Below are positions 17,173-26,146 of a stretch of 64,000 nt of DNA, in pieces (positions within the stretch are counted from its first letter, which is position 1; the number at the start of each line of letters is the position of its first letter). A program made the translations under genes and the position numbers. The DNA lies in contig NZ_JAKJIC010000003.1 of the NCBI RefSeq assembly GCF_021864535.1, positions 124,001 through 188,000 on the forward strand, written 5' to 3'. The DNA comes from Oryzibacter oryziterrae. Lineage in GTDB: Bacteria; Pseudomonadota; Alphaproteobacteria; Rhizobiales; Pleomorphomonadaceae. The notes beneath the pieces were generated by a model, which saw only the letters and a program-made list of their open reading frames with translations, searched no databases and was not told the DNA's origin.

Positions 17173-18276
17173 TCACTTGGTGATGTTTCCCCGCGCGCTT
17201 GCCTGCCACACCTTCACGTCGCGAACCTTGAAGGGAAGGTTGTCGCCGGTTCCGAGCAGCAGGACATAGTGGTGTCTGTCCATGACGCCAAACGCCCACG
17301 GTTGCCTGTCCGGGATCGGAGCCTCGTTTTCGTACTTCTTCCACGTCAAGGTCTGGCCCACGCGTCGACCGTTGAAGAAGCGGGTCAGACTGCCTGGGGT
17401 CGTATCGGTGGCGGGAATCCAGAGCATGCCCACCGTTTGATACTGGCCCCAGTCCACCGCCGGTTCGGGGTGCCTGTGTCCGATGCCGGGCCTCGGGGCC
17501 TGCGTGTACCAGCCGTTGGCCGGAGGTCCGTACCATTCGTGAATTTCGGTGGCGAAGTCGTTGGTCTCGTGGGGGTAGGACATTTCGAAAATGTCTGGCT
17601 CAACGAAATGCACGAAGTCATTGCCTTCGCCCTGCCACAGGGCCGCGTCTGCGAGCGGGCCATTCTGCTTGGCGCGCAGCAACATCAGTTCGATCGGCTC
17701 CAGCCAAAAGGAAGGCCATCCGCGGCGCAGCGAACCGCTGCCATCCCAATCGGATTGCGCTGCCAGTGTTGACGGCGGCATCCTGATCTTGGCTTCGATA
17801 TAGGCGCCGCCCCCAAAGACGGTGCCGACAAAACTGTCCCCTTCCAGTGCTGCGCTGGCGATCTGGGCGTTCGAGTTTCCGGGATTTGCCGAACCGTTGA
17901 TGGTCAGCTCGCCGTTGGACAGGCCAATCTTTGTGGCGTCCGTGGTGTAGAAAAGAAAGTTGTTGAGATACAACTTCTTGCCGGATCTTTGCGGTGTGAC
18001 CAAGTTGATCTGGTCGGGCGTCAATCCGGTGGTGTCGAAAGTAAGCTGCCGATAGCCCGCGGCCTTGAGCGCCGCTTCCACACTGTCGTCGGCAACGGGA
18101 ACTGGCTTGGGGGTGAGAGTCCCCGTCCCTTTCGAGGCTTGGGTGCCGGTCTTTGGAGGTTGCTTGCCGTCCTGCGCCTGCGCAGTTGTCCAGGGGCTGC
18201 AAAGCGCAATCAGAATTGCACTTACGGTGATCACAGTCCGAACCGTGAGGATGTTTGCTTTGGAGTCCGCTGCCAT
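17173..18276 (-). CDS. Secreted GH16-like glycoside hydrolase or lectin
   Basis: 367 residues. Signal peptide to about residue 35 (ILIALCSPWTTAQA), a Lys/Pro/Thr linker, then a concanavalin-A-like fold: FVGTVFGGGAYIEAKIRMPP, GWPSFWLEPIELML, EPDIFEM, ATEIHEWYGPP, QTVGMLWIPATDTTPG, LTRFFNGRRVG. E226-P-D228-I-F-E231 has the E-x-D-x-x-E spacing of the GH16 active site, with Pro in place of the usual Ile. It probably acts on a polysaccharide in the periplasm or outside the cell. It lies next to a GH31 enzyme and sugar importer in the same orientation, which supports a role in glycan use, but it is distant from characterised GH16 enzymes and could be non-catalytic. Confidence 0.65.
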   Translation of the reverse strand: MAADSKANILTVRTVITVSAILIALCSPWTTAQAQDGKQPPKTGTQASKGTGTLTPKPVPVADDSVEAALKAAGYRQLTFDTTGLTPDQINLVTPQRSGKKLYLNNFLFYTTDATKIGLSNGELTINGSANPGNSNAQIASAALEGDSFVGTVFGGGAYIEAKIRMPPSTLAAQSDWDGSGSLRRGWPSFWLEPIELMLLRAKQNGPLADAALWQGEGNDFVHFVEPDIFEMSYPHETNDFATEIHEWYGPPANGWYTQAPRPGIGHRHPEPAVDWGQYQTVGMLWIPATDTTPGSLTRFFNGRRVGQTLTWKKYENEAPIPDRQPWAFGVMDRHHYVLLLGTGDNLPFKVRDVKVWQASARGNITK

Positions 18277-18613
18277 TGTGCCTTTCCGAGATCTGCAGGG
18301 AGGCAGGCGATCATCTCCGCCTCCGGTGCATCACGTCACTGGGCGACCGATGAAAGGGTCGGCCTTGCTGGTTCGATCAGGACTGGGCCCAGCCAGAAGA
18401 CTCACGCCCAGACAGCGTATTTCCTAGGTAACTTTGGCGGGGCCGAGGCCGCAAGATGACAGTCTGAAGACCGACGCCTCACAAGAGGCTCGCGCCGGCT
18501 CGGATTGCGCCCTTGTTGCAGGGCAGGCAAAGACCGGCACCGCCATGGTGTTGGCCGTGCCTTTGGGGCTCCTTTGCCCGCCCCGCCGAGGCCGGGCGCG
18601 TCAGCACAATCCG
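18277..18613. other. Intergenic region between GH31 and GH16-like genes
   Basis: No gene supported. It should hold the end of the GH31 transcript and the promoter of the GH16-like gene. I saw no LacI-type operator here, so the GH16-like gene may not belong to the adjacent LacI regulon. Confidence 0.4.
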
Positions 18614-21181
18614 TCAGCGGAGCAAAAGGGTAACGGCCTTGCCGGCATAGTCAACCACGATGCCTGTGCTGCCGCTGAAGGGCGTCACGTCGCCTTCGCA
18701 GCAGATGACAGTGAACCGGCGCGACGGGGGCATGTCCGGGTAGCTGCCCTGGCGGTCGCCGATCGTCAGGCACCGCGCCGCATCGTCCCAGTGCAAGGCA
18801 ATCCGGGTACACGCGCCGTTCTCGTAGGCCGGGCTGACGCCGTCATCTTCATAAAGATCAAAGTGGCCGTCGTCGCCGGGGAACAGGAAGAGCGCGATCT
18901 GATCGGTGCACTGCCCTTGCGTCGATTGCCGGATGGGACCGAAGGGCAGGATGCTGCCGGCCTTCACATGAACCGGGATGCGATCGATCGGGCAGGCCAC
19001 CTTGTGGACGTCGCCGCCTGCGCGCCGCTCTCCGCTCCACAGGTCGATCCAACCGCCCGCGCTGACAGGCAGATAGACCGGCCAGGATTCCGTTCTCGGG
19101 GCGAATACCGGGGCGATGTGCAGGCAACTTCCGAACATGTAGCTATGCGCTACGTCTAGGGCCTTCGCGTCATCGGGGAAGTCAAAGACGAGAGGGCGCA
19201 TCATCGGCAGGCCGGTGGCGGTTGTCTCTGCCGCCAGGCTGTAGATATAGGGCAGGAGGCGATAGCGCAGCTCGAGATAGGACCGGCAAATGGTCTCCAC
19301 CAGCACACCGTAGCGCCAGAATTCGGTGTCGCTCTCGAACCCGTGGACGCGCTGGATCGGCAGGAAGGTCGCGTATTGGAACCAGCGGATCAGGCGTTCC
19401 CAATAGTCCGGACTGGCATATTGCCCTGCGCCGGGGCGGAAGAAGCCGCCGGCGTCGACGGTCCAATAGGCATAGCCGGCGGCGGCCATGTTGAGACCCG
19501 CCGGAATCTGGTTTCGGAGAGTCACCCAGTCGTTGCCGATGTCGCCAGACCATGTGATGGCCGGATATTGCTGCTGTCCGGGAAAGGCGCTGCGGGTCAG
19601 GATGAGACCACGCCGGTCGGGCACCGAGGCTCGCCAGGATCGGGCGACGGCCTTCGTCACTTCAAGAGGATAGGCGAGCTGCACATGCTCGCCGCGTCCC
19701 ACGGCCGTCATGCGGCCAGCCAGATCGTCGTTCTCCGGTTCGGTCGCGTCCTGCCACCAGGCATCGATGCCGAAGCGCCGCAGGCGCGTTTCCTGTTCGC
19801 TGGCATAGAATTCGGCCGCTTCCGGATTGAAGAAGTCCACCCATTCGGTGCCTGCAATATAGTAGCCCCGGCGCCCGAACTCCTGGCCCAGCTCGGAACT
19901 CGGATCGATGCGCGCCCAGACAGACAGCATCAGGCGGGCGTCCCGTCGGTGAACCTCGTCAAGCAGCCCCTTCGGGTCCGGATACATCGCCTCATCGAAG
20001 CGCATCGCGTTCCAGCCGTGATCGCCCCAATATTGCCAGTCCTGCACGATGACATCGAGAGGCAGGTCGCGCTTGCGGAACTCGTCGAGCGTCTCGAGAA
20101 TCTCGGCGGAGGAATGGAAGCGCTCGCGGCAGTGGATGTAGCCGAAGGCCCAGAGCGGCAGCATCGGCGTGGTGCCCAGAAGCGCGCGATAGCCGCCCAT
20201 GACCTCGCCGGCACTCGGTCCGGCGATAACCATATAGTCGATGGCCGCCGCGACCGGCGAGCGCCAGACCGTCCGGTCATGCGCCAATCCAAAGTGCAGC
20301 ACCGGCTCGTCGGTGTCGTTTGCCTCCACTTTCACCACATGCTTGCCGGCAGTCAGATCGGCGAGGAAGCTGGTGGTCGGCGGGAGCCAGAAATTGTCGT
20401 GATGGGCCAGCGTCTGCCCATCGATCTCGACCCGATAGAAGGTCCCCATCTTCTTGCCGATATCGAGCAGCAGTGCGTGACGGCCGGCAACGGCAACGTC
20501 GATCTCCGCTTCGAAGAGGGCCATCTGCCGCTTGACCTCGATGCCGCCGGACGTTGTGGAGACGGTGGCCACCTCTGCCCGCACCACCGAGCGCTTCGCC
20601 AGCACGACCTGCTCGGGAGGCGGGTTGAGTTCGGCGCGGCCGCGATGGTGCCAGAGGAGGCCGTAACCGCGGCTCGACAGGAGGAAGGGCAGGCTGATCT
20701 GGGTGTTGACCTGCGTCAGGCGGCGCGGCAGGCCGCGCAAGTCGAGCGCGCCATCCTGGAAGCAGCCCGTGCCATAGAGGCGCTCGTCGACCGGGGACTC
20801 GAACGCCTGCTCGGCCACGTGAACATCCTCGTCGCCCAGCTTGGCCGCGACCAGCCGCCGGCCATCTTCGGCTTCGGCAAGCAGGAGGGTACCGTTGCGA
20901 TCAAAGAAGCGCAGACGACCCGTCCCTTCGCTGAACTCGCAGCGAATGTGCGGCAGGTCCAGACGAATGACGCCGTCGGCCGCCTGGATGCGCGGCGCTG
21001 GAGCGGCCGGTCGCCCTCGTTGCAGGATCTCGCTTTCCGGCAGCTCGTCTTCGGTGCCTTCGGGTGTGATCCGCACCCGGAAGGCGCGGTCGGATACGGC
21101 CGATATGCAGAGCAAGCCTTGCGCGGTGGCGCGGGCAAGGTCAGGCCGGGTGCCTGTGGTCGCTGGTAGTCCCTGGGTCAT
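18614..21181 (-). CDS. Glycoside hydrolase family 31 (alpha-glucosidase/alpha-xylosidase type)
   Basis: 855 residues, cytoplasmic (no signal peptide). N-terminal galactose-mutarotase-like domain; an inserted PA14-like module around residues 220-320 (LLLDIGKKMGTFYRVEIDGQ, HDNFWLPPTTSFLADLTAGKH); then the TIM barrel with LPLWAFGYIHCRERF, VIVQDWQYWGDHGW, the catalytic nucleophile Asp478 in WWQDATEPEND and the acid/base in WSGDIGNDW near residue 545; then C-terminal beta domains. A PA14 insert is known in alpha-xylosidases. It likely hydrolyses an imported alpha-glycoside. Last gene of the transporter operon. The start is uncertain: ATG at 21181 or GTG at 21196, neither with a clear ribosome site. 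Confidence 0.88.
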   Translation of the reverse strand: MTQGLPATTGTRPDLARATAQGLLCISAVSDRAFRVRITPEGTEDELPESEILQRGRPAAPAPRIQAADGVIRLDLPHIRCEFSEGTGRLRFFDRNGTLLLAEAEDGRRLVAAKLGDEDVHVAEQAFESPVDERLYGTGCFQDGALDLRGLPRRLTQVNTQISLPFLLSSRGYGLLWHHRGRAELNPPPEQVVLAKRSVVRAEVATVSTTSGGIEVKRQMALFEAEIDVAVAGRHALLLDIGKKMGTFYRVEIDGQTLAHHDNFWLPPTTSFLADLTAGKHVVKVEANDTDEPVLHFGLAHDRTVWRSPVAAAIDYMVIAGPSAGEVMGGYRALLGTTPMLPLWAFGYIHCRERFHSSAEILETLDEFRKRDLPLDVIVQDWQYWGDHGWNAMRFDEAMYPDPKGLLDEVHRRDARLMLSVWARIDPSSELGQEFGRRGYYIAGTEWVDFFNPEAAEFYASEQETRLRRFGIDAWWQDATEPENDDLAGRMTAVGRGEHVQLAYPLEVTKAVARSWRASVPDRRGLILTRSAFPGQQQYPAITWSGDIGNDWVTLRNQIPAGLNMAAAGYAYWTVDAGGFFRPGAGQYASPDYWERLIRWFQYATFLPIQRVHGFESDTEFWRYGVLVETICRSYLELRYRLLPYIYSLAAETTATGLPMMRPLVFDFPDDAKALDVAHSYMFGSCLHIAPVFAPRTESWPVYLPVSAGGWIDLWSGERRAGGDVHKVACPIDRIPVHVKAGSILPFGPIRQSTQGQCTDQIALFLFPGDDGHFDLYEDDGVSPAYENGACTRIALHWDDAARCLTIGDRQGSYPDMPPSRRFTVICCEGDVTPFSGSTGIVVDYAGKAVTLLLR

Positions 21182-21229
21182 GATACGTTGCTGCACTGGG
21201 TTGGTTGTTGGGACAGGCGCGTTGATGGA

Positions 21230-22048
21230 TCACCCCTTCACCGAACCGGAGGTCATGCCGGCGATGATGAACCGCTGCCCGAGGAGGTAGATGACGATGA
21301 CCGGGATGATGGTCAGCAGGATATCCGCCGAGACCAGGTTCCAACTGCTCTGGTATTGCCCGAAGAAATTGTAGACCGAGAGCGTCATCGGCCAGTTGGC
21401 GCTGCTGTTGAGATAGTAGAGCGGCATCATGAAATCATTCCAGATGTTCAGGAAATTCAGGATGCCAGCGGTGACGAGCACTGGTTTCAGCAGCGGGAGC
21501 ACCACCAGAAAGAACAGCTGGAGCGGACGGCAGCCGTCGATCGTCGCCGCTTCGTCCAGCTCGCGCGGAATGGTCTCGATGAAGCCGTAGATCAGAAACA
21601 CCGAGAAGGGCACCTGCAGCGCGGCGTAGAGGATGATGATGCCGATCTTGGTGTTGATGAGGTGCGTGACCTGCATCATCGTTGTCAACGTGAAGAAATT
21701 GACGGGCAGGGCAATGCCCATGATCAGGAACAGGTAGAGGAAGCGGTTGAACCTCGTCCTGTGCCGCGACATCACGAAGGCGGCCATCGCCGACACCAGT
21801 GTGGCAATGACGGTCGCTGTCGACGCATAGAGCAGGCTGTTGAGGAAACTTGTGACCAGCTTGCCTTTCTCGATGGCGATCAGGAAATTCTCAAAATGCA
21901 GCTCGCTCGGCCATTCAACGCTCATCGAGCTTGCCTCCGGTGAGGATTTCAAGGCGTTGATGGTGATGAGGTAGACCGGCAGGATCATCACCAGGCTGGC
22001 GATGAAAGCGGCGATATGGGCCAGCGGCGCGCGCAGTGCACGGAACAT
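21230..22048 (-). CDS. Carbohydrate ABC transporter permease (MalG/UgpE type)
   Basis: 272 residues with six predicted transmembrane helices. The EAA loop that contacts the ATPase is visible as ELDEAATIDGCRPLQLFFLVVLPLLKPV. N-terminal helix IAAFIASLVMILPVYLITINALK is followed by a long periplasmic loop. It pairs with the MalF-type permease encoded twelve bases upstream to import a sugar. The ATG at 22048 has GGGAG eight bases upstream; a GTG at 22057 is also possible. Confidence 0.9.
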   Translation of the reverse strand: MFRALRAPLAHIAAFIASLVMILPVYLITINALKSSPEASSMSVEWPSELHFENFLIAIEKGKLVTSFLNSLLYASTATVIATLVSAMAAFVMSRHRTRFNRFLYLFLIMGIALPVNFFTLTTMMQVTHLINTKIGIIILYAALQVPFSVFLIYGFIETIPRELDEAATIDGCRPLQLFFLVVLPLLKPVLVTAGILNFLNIWNDFMMPLYYLNSSANWPMTLSVYNFFGQYQSSWNLVSADILLTIIPVIVIYLLGQRFIIAGMTSGSVKG

Positions 22049-22060
22049 TGCAGTCACTCC

Positions 22061-22939
22061 CTACTGGCGGTCCGGTTGGCGTTCCATGACCCGGATGACC
22101 AGGTAGCCGGTCACGACCAGGATGAGGAACAGGATGCTGGAAATGGCGGTTCCGAGCCCGAACTGCCCCTTGGAGAAGGCCTTGAAGATCTCCGTCGACA
22201 GGACTTCGGTGGCATATCCCGGCCCGCCGTTGGTCAGGGCATAGACGATGTCGAAGATGCGCAGCCCGTAGAGGACGTTGAGCACGGTGACGATCATCAG
22301 CGCCGGTGCCAGCATGGGCAGGGTGATGTAGCGGAACTTCGCCCAGGCCCCTGCGCCGTCGATTTCGGCGGCCTCGTAATAGTCGCGCGGAATGGTCTGC
22401 AACCCGGCCAGCAGGATCACCATGATGTAGCCGATGCCCTTCCAGCTATCGACGCCGATGACGGCATAGAGTGCGATGGCGGGATCGGTAAGCCAGGACA
22501 AGGCCAGTCCATCCAGCCCGACGGACCGCAGCAGGCTGTTGAGCAGGCCCGTCGCCGGGTTGAGGATCGAGCGGAAGATCAGCGCCACCACCAGGGTCGG
22601 CAGGATCGCCGGCAGGTAGATCAGCACCCGGTAGCCGTTGACGAAGCTGCGGACGCCGCGGTTGAGCAGCAGGGCCAGTCCGAGGCCGAAGGCGGTCTTC
22701 AGGATGATGGTCCAGAACGTGAAGACGAGCGTGTTGCCGATGAAGGAGAGGTAGCTTTCATCAGGCGACAGGATGGTCCTGAAGTTGTCGAGCCCGACGA
22801 AGGACACCTCTTCGGAATAGCTGCTCCAGTCGGTGAAGGAATAGGCGATACCCGCAAGGCTCGGAATGATGAAGAACGTCACATAGAGAGCGAGCGCGGC
22901 GATCACGAAATAGAACGGGTATGGTTTCATGGGCTTCAT
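22061..22939 (-). CDS. Carbohydrate ABC transporter permease (MalF/UgpA type)
   Basis: 292 residues, six transmembrane helices starting with FYFVIAALALYVTFFIIPSLAGIAYSF, and the EAA loop YYEAAEIDGAGAWAKFRYITLPMLAP. FDIVYALTNGGPGYATEVLSTEIF is the conserved C-terminal block of sugar permeases. It forms the channel with the next permease. About 170 bases separate it from the binding-protein gene, which is commonly expressed at higher level. I start at 22939; the upstream frame to 23242 overlaps the binding-protein gene and is not coding. Confidence 0.9.
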   Translation of the reverse strand: MKPMKPYPFYFVIAALALYVTFFIIPSLAGIAYSFTDWSSYSEEVSFVGLDNFRTILSPDESYLSFIGNTLVFTFWTIILKTAFGLGLALLLNRGVRSFVNGYRVLIYLPAILPTLVVALIFRSILNPATGLLNSLLRSVGLDGLALSWLTDPAIALYAVIGVDSWKGIGYIMVILLAGLQTIPRDYYEAAEIDGAGAWAKFRYITLPMLAPALMIVTVLNVLYGLRIFDIVYALTNGGPGYATEVLSTEIFKAFSKGQFGLGTAISSILFLILVVTGYLVIRVMERQPDRQ

Positions 22940-23109
22940 TGTCCGTATCCGTCTCGCGCTGCTGTTCCACGCCGCATGGGGCTGATCGGTTGCAGTCTGA
23001 AATCCTGGCGCTGCGGCTCTTTGTTCTGAGTGTTGCCGCCTGGTCGATCCTCTCATGCGATGCCGGAGCCGCTGTCCCCGAAAAGGGCGCCGCGGCTCCG
23101 GCTTGCTTG

Positions 23110-24435
23110 TCACTTCTTCCAGGCCGGGTCCTTGGCGGCCTTGGCAAGATCGGCACGACGCTTGTCGATGTTGGACAGCACCTTTTCCGGCGTCAGCGCG
23201 CCGGTGAACATCGCGGTCAGGTCGGCGCCGATGTCCATCCATTGCGGGTTCACGTAAGTCACCGCCGTTTGATAGACGGTGCCACGGGCATCCTTGTGGG
23301 TATCAAACATCGCCTGTGCGTCGGCGCTGAACTTGGTCTTGGTGCCCTCGAACGGCAGCGTCATGGCCGTCGGCGTGTGATCGATGAAGTAGTCCATGTT
23401 CTCCGGCTGGGCCAGGAAGTCCAGATACTGCTTGGCGGCATCGATGTTGGGCGACCCCGAGTAGATGAAATGGGTCGGCCCGGCCGGGTTGATGTTGACC
23501 CTCTGATTGTCGGCGAGCGGCATCAGGAACACGCCGATGTCCGAGGCCTTCATGTCGGGATAGTCGTGTTCCACCAGCGAGGCGAAGCCCGTGTTGGCCA
23601 GCACCATGCCGACCTTGCCGCTGGCCATGGCCTTCGAGGCGTCCGTATAGACGTCGGCGAGGGCGTTTTGCCCCATGTAGCCGTTGTCGAACACTTCCTT
23701 GAGCTGCGTGACGGCCGACGTCATGGCCGCGTTGCCGGCAAAGGTCGCCGTGTTGGCGTTGAGGCTATCGGCGAGACCTGGCGTCAGCTCCTCATAACGC
23801 GGTCCGAGTTCCAGGAACCACAGGACATGGTGCCATCCGGGGGCTACCGGCTCGAACAGCGGCTGGACGCCGGCATCCTTGAGCTTCTGGCAATCGGCCT
23901 TGAACTCGGCATAGGTCGTGGGAACGCTGAGACCATATTGAGCGAACAGCTTCTTGTTGTAGCTGACCACCCAGGTGTTCCCGACGATGTCCCAATAGGT
24001 CATGCCGTAGAGCTTGCCATTGACCGTCGACTGCGCGGCAACCAGCGGGTCTTCCTTGCTGGCCCAGGGTTCCTTGGAGAGGTCGACGGCATTCTTCTCG
24101 ACATTGTACTGCAGCTTCAAGTCCGTGACGCCGCTCTGCCCGCCAAAGAGGTCGGGACCCTCGCCGGAGTTCAGCTTGGTCTGCAGAACGTTGAAATACT
24201 GGTCGGAGGGGAGGATCTGGAAGTCGATGGCGATTCCGGTCTTCTCCTCGAATTTCTTGGCGAGATCCTGTTCGGCATCCTTCACCCATTCCTGGCTGGC
24301 CATGTAGGTCAGTGTCAGCTTGGGTGCGGCAAGGCTGGCATCGCTTGCCATCACCAGCGCCAAGGACGAAGCGCCGGCCAGACCCATGAGGCGCAGGGCG
24401 CCGGGGATAGACGCGCCTTTGACACGTATCGTCAT
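23110..24435 (-). CDS. Extracellular solute-binding protein (family 1) of a sugar ABC transporter
   Basis: 441 residues. Signal peptide MTIRVKGASIPGALRLMGLA... with cleavage near SLAA. Mature domains: LTLTYMASQEWVKDAEQDLAKKFEEKTGI, GPDLFGGQ, YNKKLFAQYGLSVPTTYAEF, GMVLANTGFASL, INPAGPTHFIYSGSPN, all typical of cluster B/D sugar-binding proteins. It binds the sugar in the periplasm and delivers it to the two permeases. First gene of the operon; its ATG has GGGAGG upstream and two LacI-type operators lie in the promoter. Confidence 0.92.
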   Translation of the reverse strand: MTIRVKGASIPGALRLMGLAGASSLALVMASDASLAAPKLTLTYMASQEWVKDAEQDLAKKFEEKTGIAIDFQILPSDQYFNVLQTKLNSGEGPDLFGGQSGVTDLKLQYNVEKNAVDLSKEPWASKEDPLVAAQSTVNGKLYGMTYWDIVGNTWVVSYNKKLFAQYGLSVPTTYAEFKADCQKLKDAGVQPLFEPVAPGWHHVLWFLELGPRYEELTPGLADSLNANTATFAGNAAMTSAVTQLKEVFDNGYMGQNALADVYTDASKAMASGKVGMVLANTGFASLVEHDYPDMKASDIGVFLMPLADNQRVNINPAGPTHFIYSGSPNIDAAKQYLDFLAQPENMDYFIDHTPTAMTLPFEGTKTKFSADAQAMFDTHKDARGTVYQTAVTYVNPQWMDIGADLTAMFTGALTPEKVLSNIDKRRADLAKAAKDPAWKK

Positions 24436-24608
24436 TTTTAGTTTCCTCCCTCGCTTGTGCGCCCGGTTCGAGCGCCTGTCGCATTGCGACCGTCTGAAAT
24501 CCTCGTTGCGCCGGCTCCTTGCCCCGATGGCAGCGTCTCGCGTGAGACCGCGCATTCCTCGCCATATGCGGCCCCGTTCGAGTCCTCCCTCGACCGGTGT
24601 CCGGCTAC

Positions 24609-24622
24609 TGTAAGCGCTTACA
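24609..24622. promoter_or_regulatory. LacI-family operator 1
   Basis: TGTAAGCGCTTACA, a perfect 14-base palindrome of the CcpA/LacI type with the central CG step. It lies about 175 bases upstream of the binding-protein gene in the divergent promoter region (24436-24767). Confidence 0.85.
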
Positions 24623-24694
24623 ATTGCGGTAGCACCTAAATTCAGTCCTCCCACGTGCTCCTCTTTGGCCGGACTTGAGATAGCTATCGCAATG

Positions 24695-24710
24695 TTGTAA
24701 GCGCTTACAA
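24695..24710. promoter_or_regulatory. LacI-family operator 2
   Basis: TTGTAAGCGCTTACAA, a perfect 16-base palindrome containing the same 14-base core. It lies 58-73 bases upstream of the lacI-type gene start and suggests autoregulation. The 86-base distance to operator 1 (start to start) is about eight helical turns, so looping is possible. Confidence 0.85.
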
Positions 24711-24767
24711 TGCTAGTTTCGTTGACGACGGTCTGTCAATGGGTAGATGGAAGCGACGGAGAAAAAC

Positions 24768-25802
24768 ATGAGAGGCATCGCCCGACTGGCGCGTGAACTC
24801 GGCGTATCCACGGCAACCGTTTCCCGGGCCCTCAACGGCAACCCCAACGTCAACGCGGAAACGCGGCAGAAGGTTCTCGAGGCGGCGCACCGGCAAGGAT
24901 ATGCACCCAACCAGGCGGCGCGGTCGCTTGCCCAGGGCGTCACCCGCTCGGTCGGCTTCATGATCGAGCTGGATCCGGAGAATACCGCCGGCACCGACTA
25001 TTTCTTCATGGGCGTGCTGGAAGGCATGCAGAATGTCCTTGTCGGGCAGGGTCTCGATCTGTTCGTCCTGCCTTGCGCCCGGGCGCAGGACAACTTCGTC
25101 TTCCTGCAGCGCATTGCCTCGCGCGGCGTCGTCGACGGCATGATTCTGGCGGAAACCCGGCGCATCGACCAGCGCATCGAGCTCCTGCAATCCTCCCATA
25201 TCCCCTTCGTGACGCTGGGGCGGAGCGACAGCGGCCGGGACTATTCCTGGATCGACCTCGACTTCGAAGGCGTTGTTGCCACGGCGGTCGACCGCCTTGT
25301 GGGCTTCGGGCATCGGCGCATCGCCGTGACGGTACCGACCGGCGACGCCAACTACGGACCGATCTTCGAACAGGCCTATCGCGACAATCTTGCCCGGCAC
25401 GGGTTGCCCTACGATCCCGATATCGTGCTGAAAGCCGGCCGCCGTGAAGACGAGGGCGACGCCATCGTCGATCATCTGCTCAGCCGGCCCGATCCGGCCA
25501 CTGCCGTGATCCTGTTCCACGAAGTCACCGCCATCGGGGTTTATCGCCGACTGGACCAGCTCCGCCTTCAGCCGGGCCGGGACTTGTCGATCATCGGCTG
25601 CCGCTCCGAAGATGCCGTCCGCTTCCTCGCGCCGGAAATCACCTGTTTTCACCTGTCGCTGCAAGACCTTGGTTCGGCGGCAGCGCGGGCGCTGCTTGCC
25701 CAGCTCCCGTCTTCTGCGCGGCGCGAACCGGTCGAGCATGTGCAGCAGCGCATGCCCTTGACCCTCGTGCCCGGCAAGAGCGACGGGCCGCGCATCGGCT
25801 AG
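24768..25802 (+). CDS. LacI family transcriptional regulator of the glycoside locus
   Basis: 344 residues. N-terminal helix-turn-helix RGIARLARELGVSTATVSRALNG with the hinge region YAPNQAARSLAQG that inserts into the central CG of the operator, followed by a periplasmic-binding-protein-like sensor domain (FMIELDPENTAGTDYFFMGVL, GMILAETRRIDQRIELL, GRDYSWIDLDFEGVVATAVDRL). Divergent from the transporter operon. It most likely represses both the importer/GH31 operon and the ATPase operon through the three identical operators and is released by the imported sugar. The ATG at 24768 has CGGAG; an ATG at 24747 would add seven residues. Confidence 0.92.
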   Translation: MRGIARLARELGVSTATVSRALNGNPNVNAETRQKVLEAAHRQGYAPNQAARSLAQGVTRSVGFMIELDPENTAGTDYFFMGVLEGMQNVLVGQGLDLFVLPCARAQDNFVFLQRIASRGVVDGMILAETRRIDQRIELLQSSHIPFVTLGRSDSGRDYSWIDLDFEGVVATAVDRLVGFGHRRIAVTVPTGDANYGPIFEQAYRDNLARHGLPYDPDIVLKAGRREDEGDAIVDHLLSRPDPATAVILFHEVTAIGVYRRLDQLRLQPGRDLSIIGCRSEDAVRFLAPEITCFHLSLQDLGSAAARALLAQLPSSARREPVEHVQQRMPLTLVPGKSDGPRIG

Positions 25803-26109
25803 CGGTCCATGTCTGACGGTTGAGCGCGACAGTGCAGACAAGTCGGCCGCAGGGAAGAAGCCACCGCTCGTCATCGCTGGGGAAGCCGATTCCCCGTGCT
25901 CCAACGCGCCGCTCCCACCCTTCCAACGGGCGCCGCTCAGCATCCGTGCTTGAGAAGCCTTGCGCCCGCTTCAGAACTTTCCCGCTCTGCAGCTTTTCCC
26001 TCCTCACAGCTTTCCCGTGCCGCGCATGCCCCATCCTGCGGCTCCGGCAGACTGCATTGCGGTCCGCCAGCCGAACGGGGCCAGTTGCAACTTCACCCCG
26101 TAAAGGCTA

Positions 26110-26123
26110 TGTAAGCGCTTACA
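26110..26123. promoter_or_regulatory. LacI-family operator 3
   Basis: TGTAAGCGCTTACA again, 24 bases before the ATPase start. It places the ATPase and the enolase-superfamily gene in the same regulon as the permeases. The remaining 25803-26109 stretch shows no gene. Confidence 0.85.
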
Positions 26124-26146
26124 ATGCGACATTCGGGAGGAAAACG

